A DNA stretch of 64,000 nt from AC-37 sp036389295 (GTDB lineage Bacteria > Actinomycetota > Thermoleophilia > Solirubrobacterales > Thermoleophilaceae), in NCBI GenBank assembly GCA_036389295.1, contig DASVQB010000059.1:1-64000 (forward strand), written 5' to 3'. Numbering within the stretch: the first letter of the stretch is position 1; each line of letters starts with the position of its first letter. This document shows, piece by piece, positions 25,406-33,728 of this stretch. The position numbers and the translations under genes are program-made. A model generated the notes under the pieces. It was not told the DNA's origin. It was given only the letters and a program-made list of their open reading frames with translations, and did no database searches.

Positions 25406-28400
25406 GTGGGGTGCTGGCGCGGCCGCCGCGCTCGCTCGCTAGACAAGAGGGGAGGGGCGCTGCCCGGCGACGAGAGCGCCGCGCGTCGCGCGAACGTCGA
25501 TCGGTTGATTCGCGAGTGGTATGCGACTCGCGAGGGGGCCGGCGGCTCCGGCGTGGCGACCGAGGAGGCCATCGACCCCGGCCAGCCGCTCGCGCTCCAG
25601 TCGCTCCAGGCCGCCGAGCTCAGCCTGCTGCTCGACGCGGAGCTCGGGATCGAGGCCCCGCTCGAGACGCTGCTGGCCGGCCAGACGTTCGCCGAGCTCC
25701 TCGACGCGCTGCTCGAGCGCGGAGGCGGGTCGAACGCCGACGGGCAGCCGGACGGCCACGGCGCGGGAGCGGACGGCAACGGCGCCGGCGAGGCGCCCGT
25801 CGAGCCGGACGCAGCCCACCGCCACGTCCCGTTCGAGCTGACCGAGATGCAGAGGGCCTACCTCGTCGGCCGCTCGGACTCGTACTGGCTCGGCGGCGTC
25901 TCCGGGCACGTCTACTACGAGTGGAGCGCGGACGACCTCGACGTCGACCTGCTCTGCGAGGCGTTCCAGAAGGTCGTCGCGCGCCACGAGATGCTGCGCG
26001 CGGTCGTCCTCGAGGACGGGCGCCAGCGGATCCTCGAGGACGTGGGGCCGTACGAGATCGAGGTGATCGACCTGCGCGGGCTCGACTCCGCCGCCGCCGC
26101 CGAGCAGCTCCGCTACACGCGCGACCGCATGTCGCATCAGGTGCTGCCGGCCGATCGCTGGCCGCTCTTCGAGGTGCGCGCGCACCGGCTCGACGACCGT
26201 CGCACGCGGGTCCACTTCAGCATCGACATGCTGATCGCGGACGCGTACAGCATCGCCGTGGTGCTGCGCGACTGGGCGCGCTTCTACGCGGAGCCCGCGA
26301 TCGAGCTCGCGCGGCCCGGCGTCTCGTTCCGCGACCTCGTCCTCGCGCGCAGGGAGCGCCGAGCGACCGACGCCTACCAGGCCGCCCGCGCGTACTGGTT
26401 CGAGCGACTGCCGACGCTGCCGCCGGGGCCGCAGCTCCCGCTCCGCGCCAGGCCGCCGAGCGGCTCCGGCCGCGCCGGGCGCCCGCCGCAGTTCGCGCGG
26501 CGCGAGGCGACGCTCGAGGCCGAGGCGTGGTCCGGACTGAAGCGACGCGCGCGCCGCTGCGGCGTGACGCCGTCGGCCCTGCTCTGCACCGCGTACGCCG
26601 ACGCTCTCCGGCGCTGGAGCGCGGAGCCGCGCTTCACGCTGAACGTGACCGTGAACGACCGGCCGCGCGTGGGCGAGGCGCGCGACCTCGTCGGCGACTT
26701 CACGTCGTCGCTGCCGCTCGAGGTCGACCTGCGCGACGCCTCGACGTTCCGCGAGAAGGCGCAGCGGGTCCACCGACGGCTAGCGCGCGACCTGGACCAC
26801 CGCCTGTTCTCGGGCGTGGAGGTGCAGCGCGCCCTCGCCCGTCAGGCCGCGTCGATCGGCCCGCAGGCGCCGGTCGTGTTCACGAGCCTGCTCGAGACGC
26901 CCGCGGCGGAGGCGCTCTCGTTCTTCGACCGCACCGACTACGCGATCACGCAGACGCCGCAGGTCTTCCTCGACCACCAGGTGCTCGAGCGCGAGGGCGC
27001 GCTCGAGCTCGTCTGGGACTGCGTCGACGACCTGTTCCCGGACGGGCTCGTCGACTCGATGTTCGAGGCGTACCAGCTCACCCTGCGGGCGCTGGCCGAG
27101 GACGGCGAGCCCGCGCTCGGCTCCGCGGCGCTGCCGCGGCGCGAGCTCGTCTCCCGCGAGCGGGCGAACGCGACCCACGAGCCGATCCCCGAGCAGCTGC
27201 TCCACGCGCGCGTGGACGAAGCTGTCGCGCGGCACCCGAGCGGGATCGCCGTGAGCGCGCCCGGACGCGCGCTCAGCTACGCGGAGCTGGACCGGCGCGC
27301 GAACCGCGTCGCCCGGCGGCTTCGCGAGCTCGGCGCGGAGCCGAACACCCTCGTCGCGATCGCGATGCGCAAGGGCTGGGAGCAGGTCGTGGCGGCGCTC
27401 GGGATCGTGCGCGCGGGCGCGGCCTACCTGCCGATCGACGCCGACCTCCCCGAGCGCCGGGTCCACGAGCTGCTCGAGCAGGGGGAGGTGCGCGTGGCGC
27501 TGACGCAGACCGGCGTCGTGGATCGGATCGGCTGGCCGGCGGGGATCGAGCGCCTGGCGGTCGACGACGACGCCGTGTGGGCGGACGTCGACCCCGCGCG
27601 GCTCGACGACGTCGCGTCGCCGGCGGACCTCGCGTACGTGATCTTCACCTCGGGGTCGACCGGCAGGCCGAAGGGCGTAATGATCGAGCATCGCGCGGCG
27701 GCGAACACGATCGTCGACTGCATAAAGCGGTTCCGGCTGAGCGCGCTGGACCGCGTGCTCGCGCTCTCGTCGCTCAGCTTCGACCTGTCGGTCTTCGACG
27801 TCTTCGCCACGCTCTCGGTCGGCGGCACGGTCGTGGTGCCGGAGCCGGGCGCTGCGCGCAACCCCGCGCGCTGGGCCGAGCTCGTGCGCGACCGGGGGAT
27901 CACCGTGTGGAACTCGGTCCCGGCGCTGCTCGACATGCTCGTGGAGTTCGCCGACGGCCGCCGCGAGCGCGTCGGCGACTCGCTGCGGCTGGCGATGCTG
28001 AGCGGCGACTGGATCGCAGTCGACCTGCCCGACCGCGCGCGGACGCTGATGCCCGCCCTCGAGGTGGTGAGCATGGGCGGCGCGACCGAGGGCTCGATCT
28101 GGTCGGTGCTCTACCCGATCGGCGAGGTCGACCCTGACTGGGCGAGCATCCCCTACGGGAAGCCGATGGCCAACCAGACGATGCACGTGCTCGACGCCGA
28201 GCTCGCGCCGAGGCCGGTGCTCGTGCCGGGCGAGCTCTTCATCGGCGGCCGCGGGGTGGCGGCCGGCTACTGGCGCGACCCGGAGCGGACGGCGGCCAGC
28301 TTCGTGGAGCACCCGGTCACCGGCGAGCGCCTGTACCGGACCGGCGACCTCGCTCGCTACCTCCCCGACGGCAACCTCGAGTTCCTCGGCCGCCGCGACG

Positions 28401-30430
28401 CGCAGGTCAAGGTCCGCGGCTACCGGGTCGAGCTCGGGGAGATCGAGTCGGTCCTGCTTCAGCACCCCGACGTCGAGGCGGCGTTCGTGAAGGCGCACGG
28501 CGAGGACCGGGGGCCGAAGCGGCTGGTCGCCTACTGCACGAGCGATCGCGACCTCGAGGCGTGCGACCTGCGCCGCTTCCTCGGCGACCGGCTCCCCGAG
28601 TACATGGTGCCCCAGACGTTCGTGGCGCTCGACGAGCTGCCGCTAAGCGCGAACGGGAAGGTCGACCGCGACGCGCTGCCCGCGCCGTCGTGGGACGGTG
28701 GCGGCGCGATCTCGTGCGCGGCCGAGCCGCCGCCCGGCGCCGACGCCCCCGGCGCCGACGTCGAGGCCCCCGGCACCGACGTCGAGGCCACGCTGGCGGC
28801 GATCTGGTCGGAGGTGCTGGGGCTCCCGCAGGTCGGGCGCGGCCAGAGCTTCTTCGATCTCGGCGGCGACTCGCTGCTTGCGATGCGGTCGATGGCGAAG
28901 GCCGGCGCGGCGGGGATCCAGATCGACCCCGAGACGTTCTTCGAGAGCCCGACGATCGCCGAGCTGGCGGCGGCTGCGGTCCGCCGCGACCCGGGGCGCG
29001 CCCGCGAGAGCGCGGGCCCGCTCGCCGGCGAGCACCCGCTCACGCCCGGCCAGCACTGGTTCTTCGACCAGGACTTCGCCGACCCGGACCACTGGAACGG
29101 CTTCTGGCCGCTGCTGTCGGTCCCGGACCGGCCCGACCCGGTGCTGCTCGGCGAGGCGCTGCGCCGCCTGATGCTGCACCACGACGCGCTGCGGACGCGG
29201 TTCCGGCGCGACGAGGACGGGCGCTGGCAGGCGTCGATCGCAGGACCGGCGGGCATCCTGCCGGTGCCGTTCGCGGCCGTGGACCTGTCCGGCGTCGACG
29301 ACGACGACGAGCTTCAGGCGAGGACCGCGCTGCGCTGCGCCGAGGCCCAGGCGAGCCTCTCCCTCACGGAGGGCCCGGTCGCGCGCCTCACCTGGTTCGA
29401 CCACGGGCCGGACCGGCCGGGCCGCCTGCACCTCGCGGCGCACTGGGCGGTCATGGACTACTACTCGTCGCGGGTGCTGTTCGAGGACCTGTGGACGGCG
29501 TACGGCCAGCTCCGCGACGGCGCCGAGGTGGCGCTGCCGCCCACGACCGCGCCGATCGGTGAGTACGCGCGGCGGATGCTGGAGCGGGCCGAGGACCCGG
29601 ACGTCAGGGCCGAGCTGCCGCTGTGGACGGCCGCCGAGCGGCGCGAGGCGGGCGAGCTGCCGCTGGACCACGAGCTGGGGCCGAACGACCAGGCCTCCGC
29701 GCGCCAGGTCATGCTCCTGCTCGACCCCGACGAGACCGACGCGGTGCTGCGGGACCTCCCGCACGAGAGCGGCTGCGAGCCCATCGATGCGCTGCTCGCC
29801 GCGGTCGGCCGCGCGATCTCGCGCTGGGCCGGGACCGACTCGCTCGTGGTCGAGGTCGAGTCGCACGGCCGCCTCACCGGCACGCCGGGGCTCGATCTCT
29901 CGCGCACGGTCGGCCGCTGCTCGGCGTTCACCCCGTACCACCTGCGGGTCTCGCACGAGCAGGATCCCGGGGAGTCGCTCGCGGCGGTGTCCGAGGAGGT
30001 CCGCCGCTACGCCAGCCGGGGCATCGGCCACGGCCTCCTGCGCCACCTCGGCGACCCGGCCACTCGCGAGGCGCTCGCCGCGATGCCGCCGCCCAGCGTG
30101 AACGTCAACTTCTGGGGCCACCTGACCGAGTACCTCGAGGAGGCGATCATGCCGTTCCAGGAGTCGCCGGGCGCGCTCCAGGCCGCCCGCGGCCTGCGCC
30201 CGCGCACGCTCGACGTGTTCGGCATGGTGCTCGGCGGCCAGCTCGCGCTGGTCTTCATCTACAGCGAGAACCTCCACCGGCGCGAGACGATCGAGCGCCT
30301 CGCCGAGCGGACCGGCCACGAGCTGCTCGCGCTGAGCGGCAGGGCGCCGGGCGGCGACGAGGACGCGCTGTCGCCGATCACCGTCGTCCCGTTCGAGGCC
30401 GACGCCTTCGTGCAGCCGGTGAGCGCGTGA
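25406..30430 (+). CDS. One-module NRPS: carrier-Cy-A(Cys-like)-PCP-E-like
   Basis: 1,674 residues. Domains: an N-terminal carrier at about 30-105 (candidate phosphopantetheine Ser66 in LALQSLQAAEL, a degenerate GLDS); a heterocyclization domain at about 138-590 with the diagnostic D274-M-L-I-A-D279-A-Y-S282, plus APVVFTSLLE and TQTPQVFLDHQ; an adenylation domain at about 615-1095 (IFTSGSTGRPKGVMIEH, YRTGDLARYLPDG, Lys in ANGKVDR); a PCP with Ser1156 in LGGDSL; and a C-terminal domain at about 1208-1640 resembling epimerization domains (VESHGR, DLSRTVGRCSAF, VNFWGHL) but with HWAVMDY at 1346-1352 instead of HHxxxDG. The hand-aligned specificity code is D-L-F-N-M-S-M-I-W, close to the cysteine code DLYNLSLIW. 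No thioesterase or reductase. The GTG start is uncertain. Predicted intermediate: acyl-Cys/thiazoline on the PCP. Confidence 0.93.
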   Translation: MGCWRGRRARSLDKRGGALPGDESAARRANVDRLIREWYATREGAGGSGVATEEAIDPGQPLALQSLQAAELSLLLDAELGIEAPLETLLAGQTFAELLDALLERGGGSNADGQPDGHGAGADGNGAGEAPVEPDAAHRHVPFELTEMQRAYLVGRSDSYWLGGVSGHVYYEWSADDLDVDLLCEAFQKVVARHEMLRAVVLEDGRQRILEDVGPYEIEVIDLRGLDSAAAAEQLRYTRDRMSHQVLPADRWPLFEVRAHRLDDRRTRVHFSIDMLIADAYSIAVVLRDWARFYAEPAIELARPGVSFRDLVLARRERRATDAYQAARAYWFERLPTLPPGPQLPLRARPPSGSGRAGRPPQFARREATLEAEAWSGLKRRARRCGVTPSALLCTAYADALRRWSAEPRFTLNVTVNDRPRVGEARDLVGDFTSSLPLEVDLRDASTFREKAQRVHRRLARDLDHRLFSGVEVQRALARQAASIGPQAPVVFTSLLETPAAEALSFFDRTDYAITQTPQVFLDHQVLEREGALELVWDCVDDLFPDGLVDSMFEAYQLTLRALAEDGEPALGSAALPRRELVSRERANATHEPIPEQLLHARVDEAVARHPSGIAVSAPGRALSYAELDRRANRVARRLRELGAEPNTLVAIAMRKGWEQVVAALGIVRAGAAYLPIDADLPERRVHELLEQGEVRVALTQTGVVDRIGWPAGIERLAVDDDAVWADVDPARLDDVASPADLAYVIFTSGSTGRPKGVMIEHRAAANTIVDCIKRFRLSALDRVLALSSLSFDLSVFDVFATLSVGGTVVVPEPGAARNPARWAELVRDRGITVWNSVPALLDMLVEFADGRRERVGDSLRLAMLSGDWIAVDLPDRARTLMPALEVVSMGGATEGSIWSVLYPIGEVDPDWASIPYGKPMANQTMHVLDAELAPRPVLVPGELFIGGRGVAAGYWRDPERTAASFVEHPVTGERLYRTGDLARYLPDGNLEFLGRRDAQVKVRGYRVELGEIESVLLQHPDVEAAFVKAHGEDRGPKRLVAYCTSDRDLEACDLRRFLGDRLPEYMVPQTFVALDELPLSANGKVDRDALPAPSWDGGGAISCAAEPPPGADAPGADVEAPGTDVEATLAAIWSEVLGLPQVGRGQSFFDLGGDSLLAMRSMAKAGAAGIQIDPETFFESPTIAELAAAAVRRDPGRARESAGPLAGEHPLTPGQHWFFDQDFADPDHWNGFWPLLSVPDRPDPVLLGEALRRLMLHHDALRTRFRRDEDGRWQASIAGPAGILPVPFAAVDLSGVDDDDELQARTALRCAEAQASLSLTEGPVARLTWFDHGPDRPGRLHLAAHWAVMDYYSSRVLFEDLWTAYGQLRDGAEVALPPTTAPIGEYARRMLERAEDPDVRAELPLWTAAERREAGELPLDHELGPNDQASARQVMLLLDPDETDAVLRDLPHESGCEPIDALLAAVGRAISRWAGTDSLVVEVESHGRLTGTPGLDLSRTVGRCSAFTPYHLRVSHEQDPGESLAAVSEEVRRYASRGIGHGLLRHLGDPATREALAAMPPPSVNVNFWGHLTEYLEEAIMPFQESPGALQAARGLRPRTLDVFGMVLGGQLALVFIYSENLHRRETIERLAERTGHELLALSGRAPGGDEDALSPITVVPFEADAFVQPVSA

Positions 30431-32103
30431 CCGTCACCGTCGGAGCGCCCGAGCGCGCCGGGGCCGCTCCGGCGAAGCCGCCGCCCGCGCGCTCGTTCAC
30501 CGGCGAGCTAGCCGCGGGAGTCCTGCGCCGCGACTGGCTGTTCCCGTACCCGCGGCTCGGCGAGGACGAGGCGCGCCGGGTCGAGGAGCTGACGGGCCGG
30601 CTGCGGGAGTACGCCGCCGAGGCGATCGACCCGCGCCGGATCGAGCAGGCGCGCTGGATCGGCGACGGCCTCGTGCGGGACCTCGGTGAGCGCGGCCTGA
30701 TGGGGCTCGGCGTGCCGGAGGCGTACGGCGGGGCCGGCCTCTCGATGAGCGGCTACTGCCGGATGTTCGAGTCGCTCGGGAACGTCGACGCCGGGTTGGC
30801 GCTGGTGATCGGCATCCACCAGTCGATCGGAACCCGCGGGATCGTCGAGTTCGGCACCGCCGAGCAGAGGGAGCGCTTCCTGCCCGACCTCGCCGCCGGG
30901 CGGCGGCTGGCCGCGTTCGCGCTCACCGAGCCCGCGGCCGGCTCGGACGCGTTCGACATCCGCTCCCGCGCCGTGCGCCAGCCCGACGGCTCGTGGCGGC
31001 TGAACGGCGGCAAGTGCTTCATCGGCAACGGCGAGAAGGGCTCGGTCTTCGTCACGTTCGCGCGCGCGGAGGTCGGCGGCCGCGACCGCCACGTCGCGCT
31101 GATCCTCGAGCGCGGCATGCCCGGGTTCGAGTGCGGCGAGCGCTACGACACGCTCGGGCTCCGGGCGAACGACGTGCGCCCGCTCCACTTCGCCGACGTG
31201 CGGGTGCCGCCGGAGAACGTGCTCGGCGAGGCCGGAGAGGGCTTTCGGATCGCGCGCCGGATCCTCGAGACCGGCCGCGTCTCGATCTCGTCGGTGACCG
31301 TCGGCTGCGCGAAGCAGCTCCTCGACCGCGCGGTCGCGCACGTCCGCGCCCGGCGGCAGTTCGGCCGCCCGCTCGGCGACTTCCCGATCGTCCAGGACAA
31401 GATCGCCTGGATCGCGAGCAACCTCGCCGCCACCGAGGCGATGACCTACCTGACCACGGGGCTCGAGGACGCGGGCGAGCTCGAGTGCTCGCTCGAGAAG
31501 GCGCTCTGCAAGATCTGGGCGACCGAGTTCGTGGTCGGCGCCGCCAACCGCGCGCTCGACCTGCGCGGCGGCGCCGGCTACACGGAGGCCGAGCCGTACG
31601 AGCGGATCCTGCGCGACGTGCGCGTGTTCCCGATCTTCGAGGGGTCGAACGACGTGCTGCGCGGCTGGATCGCGCTGTCGGGCATCAAGGCGGCGGTCGA
31701 GCGCCTTCGGGACGGCCCGTACGCCGCGACCCCCGGCGCCGCCCCCTGCGGTCCGGTCGCGCGCCGAGTCGACGAGCTCGAGGAGCAGGTCGCCGTGCTC
31801 GGCGAGCGGATGCGCTCGTGGCTCGCGAGTCGCGGCGAGCAGGTGCGCGAGCGCCAGCTCGACCACGCGCGGTTCGCCGACGCGCTCGCGGCGCTCTACG
31901 CGCAGGGCGCCGTGCTGTCGCGGCTCGGCGACGTGCTCGAGCGCGCCGGCGGCGACGGCGGCCGCCGCGAGGAGCGGATCGCGCTGGAGGCCTGCGCGCG
32001 CGCGGCGCGCCGCTGCGACGCGCTGCTCGACGAGGTGGACGGGCCCCGCGACGACCGCGTGTCCGAGGTGGCCGAGCTCGTGTACGAGCGCGCCGCCGGG
32101 TGA
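30427..32103 (+). CDS. Acyl-CoA dehydrogenase-family flavoenzyme
   Basis: 558 residues, a two-part protein: an acyl-CoA dehydrogenase core (about 40-430) and a helical C-terminal extension of about 130 residues, as in VLCAD/ACAD9-like enzymes. FAD and substrate motifs: AFALTEPAAGSDAFDI, NGGKCFIGNGEKGSVFV, RRQFGRPLGDFPIVQDKIA, DLRGGAGYTEAEPYERILRD; the catalytic base is the Glu in FPIFEGSNDVLRG. It starts at a GTG within the GTGA overlap with the NRPS stop, so the two are co-translated. It may desaturate the acyl chain or oxidise a thiazoline while carrier-bound; this is inference. No electron-transfer partner is encoded nearby. Confidence 0.9.
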   Translation: MTVTVGAPERAGAAPAKPPPARSFTGELAAGVLRRDWLFPYPRLGEDEARRVEELTGRLREYAAEAIDPRRIEQARWIGDGLVRDLGERGLMGLGVPEAYGGAGLSMSGYCRMFESLGNVDAGLALVIGIHQSIGTRGIVEFGTAEQRERFLPDLAAGRRLAAFALTEPAAGSDAFDIRSRAVRQPDGSWRLNGGKCFIGNGEKGSVFVTFARAEVGGRDRHVALILERGMPGFECGERYDTLGLRANDVRPLHFADVRVPPENVLGEAGEGFRIARRILETGRVSISSVTVGCAKQLLDRAVAHVRARRQFGRPLGDFPIVQDKIAWIASNLAATEAMTYLTTGLEDAGELECSLEKALCKIWATEFVVGAANRALDLRGGAGYTEAEPYERILRDVRVFPIFEGSNDVLRGWIALSGIKAAVERLRDGPYAATPGAAPCGPVARRVDELEEQVAVLGERMRSWLASRGEQVRERQLDHARFADALAALYAQGAVLSRLGDVLERAGGDGGRREERIALEACARAARRCDALLDEVDGPRDDRVSEVAELVYERAAG

Positions 32104-32106
32104 CCG

Positions 32107-32577
32107 TCAGTGCCGCGGCGTCAGCACGACGACCGGGATCTCCCGCTCGCGCGCCCGCCTGCCGTGCACGTCGTAGCCGGCGTACGCCGAGACGACCTGC
32201 CGCCAGAGGCGCTCCCGCTCCTCGCCCTCGGCGACGTAGGCGAGGTAACGGCCGGTCAGGCCGGGCGCCTCGACGGTGACCTCGGGGTGCGCGCGCAGGT
32301 TGTGGCACCAGCCCGGGTCCGAGGGAAGCCCCGCGTTGGAGCCGACCAGCACCAGGCGATCGCGGTCGACCCCGTACAGCAGCGGAGTCGTCCGCCTTGC
32401 GCCGCTCCTCGCGCCGGTGGTGCCGAGGAGCAGGACGGGACGGCGCACGGCGAGCTTCACGCGACCGCCGGACAGCCGCATGAGGACCCGGTCGATCGGC
32501 GTGGCCACGTGGAGGAAGAAGGCGCCGCCGGCACGGGTGGCGCTGAGCCGCTCGAGCCGCTTCCGCCGCCGCCCCAC
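32107..32577 (-). CDS. Nitroreductase/deazaflavin-dependent oxidoreductase family (DDN-like), second member
   Basis: 156 residues; family blocks: VLLLGTTGARSGARRTTPLLYG, RLVLVGSNAGLPSDPGWCHNLRAHPEVTVEAPGLTG, then GEERERLWRQVVSAYAGYDVHGRRAREREIPVVVL. The long N-terminus (FFLHVATPIDRVLMRLSGG) is usual in the F420-dependent subgroup. It lies tail-to-tail with the acyl-CoA dehydrogenase gene (3 bp apart), closing the cluster on its right side, but is not in the same operon. Confidence 0.9.
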   Translation of the reverse strand: MGRRRKRLERLSATRAGGAFFLHVATPIDRVLMRLSGGRVKLAVRRPVLLLGTTGARSGARRTTPLLYGVDRDRLVLVGSNAGLPSDPGWCHNLRAHPEVTVEAPGLTGRYLAYVAEGEERERLWRQVVSAYAGYDVHGRRAREREIPVVVLTPRH

Positions 32578-32640
32578 GCCGGGATGATAATCGTCGCACG
32601 TTCTAGCTTGAAATAGTGGTGGGGGAGGTCTAGCGTTCAG

Positions 32641-33657
32641 GTGGTGTCACCGGTCGGCGCAGGGGGAAGGCTGCTGGCGGGCGTGCTCGCCGCGGCCGCC
32701 GCGACGATCGTCCCCAGCGCGGCGGCGAACGCCCAGGGGCCGCGGGCGAAGGTCGACGCCGTGTTCTCGACCCAGTCGCCGGGGGCCTCGGCCGGGAGGA
32801 CCGAGTACGGCGACTTCGTCGACCCCGCGAACCCCGGCGGCAAGCCGCACGCGGCCAAGTCGGTCGTCCTCGAGCTCGCCTCCGGCGCGCGCTGGGACAC
32901 CGACGCGATCCCCCAGTGCACCGCCTCGGACGCCGAGCTGATGGTCGCCGGGCCGGCCGCGTGCCCCGCCGACACGAAGGTCGGCCAGGGCCCGGTCGTG
33001 GTCGACACCGGCTTCGAGGGGTCGAACCGCAACCTCGACATCGACTTCACCGCCTTCAACGAGGACGACGGCATGATCCTCGTGGGACGCGAGAAGCAGA
33101 GCGGGGGCTACCTGGCGGTGCACGGCTCGATCAGCGGCGGGAGGCTCGAGATCCAGTTCCCGCCCGTCCCGGGGACCCCGCCCGACGGCGGCGCGCTGAA
33201 GACCGAGCGGATCGTCTTCTTCGAGCGCTCCGAGGTGCGCGGCGGCGAGCGCCACGCCTACCTCACGACGCCGCCGTCCTGCCCGCCGTCCGGCACCTGG
33301 GTCAACAAGCTGACCTACACCTACGCCGATGGCGTGTCCCAGACCGTCGAGAGCGTGTCGCCGTGCGTCTCGGCCGCGCAGCCGGGCACCCTTCGCCTGC
33401 GGCTCGGCGGGCTGCCGGGGCGCGGCTCCTGCGTGAGCCGCGCGTTCAGCGTGCGGGTGAAGCTCACCGGGTCCGCGACCGGACGCCGCGCCTGGATCTT
33501 CGTCGACGGGCGCCGCATCGCCAAGCGCACCGACAGCTCGTTCGAGCATGCCATCGACGTGGCCGGGCTCCGCTCCGGCCGTCACAGGCTGACGGTGAAG
33601 GCGAAGGGCGCGAACGGCGAGCGCGCAACGCGCCGCGTGCGCTTCAGCCGCTGCTGA
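32641..33657 (+). CDS. Secreted protein of unknown function
   Basis: 338 residues with a signal peptide (about 1-32, cleavage after NAQ). The mature part is beta-rich, with Cys pairs (PQCTASD, AACPADT, PSCPPSGTW, SPCVS, GSCVSRA, FSRC) and an acidic DIDFTAFNEDDGM segment. The last 95 residues (RLRLGGLPGRGSC, RRAWIFVDGRRIAKRTDSSF, SGRHRLTVKAKGANG) look like an Ig-like repeat seen in exported actinobacterial proteins. No enzymatic motif is visible. The start may be GTG 32641 or 32644; GGGGGAGG lies upstream. Confidence 0.75.
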   Translation: MVSPVGAGGRLLAGVLAAAAATIVPSAAANAQGPRAKVDAVFSTQSPGASAGRTEYGDFVDPANPGGKPHAAKSVVLELASGARWDTDAIPQCTASDAELMVAGPAACPADTKVGQGPVVVDTGFEGSNRNLDIDFTAFNEDDGMILVGREKQSGGYLAVHGSISGGRLEIQFPPVPGTPPDGGALKTERIVFFERSEVRGGERHAYLTTPPSCPPSGTWVNKLTYTYADGVSQTVESVSPCVSAAQPGTLRLRLGGLPGRGSCVSRAFSVRVKLTGSATGRRAWIFVDGRRIAKRTDSSFEHAIDVAGLRSGRHRLTVKAKGANGERATRRVRFSRC

Positions 33658-33728
33658 GGCGACCATGACGGACCGGGTTCGCGAGCCTGCGCCAAGCTGA
33701 GCCAGATCGTGATTATGTTCGCGGGGTC

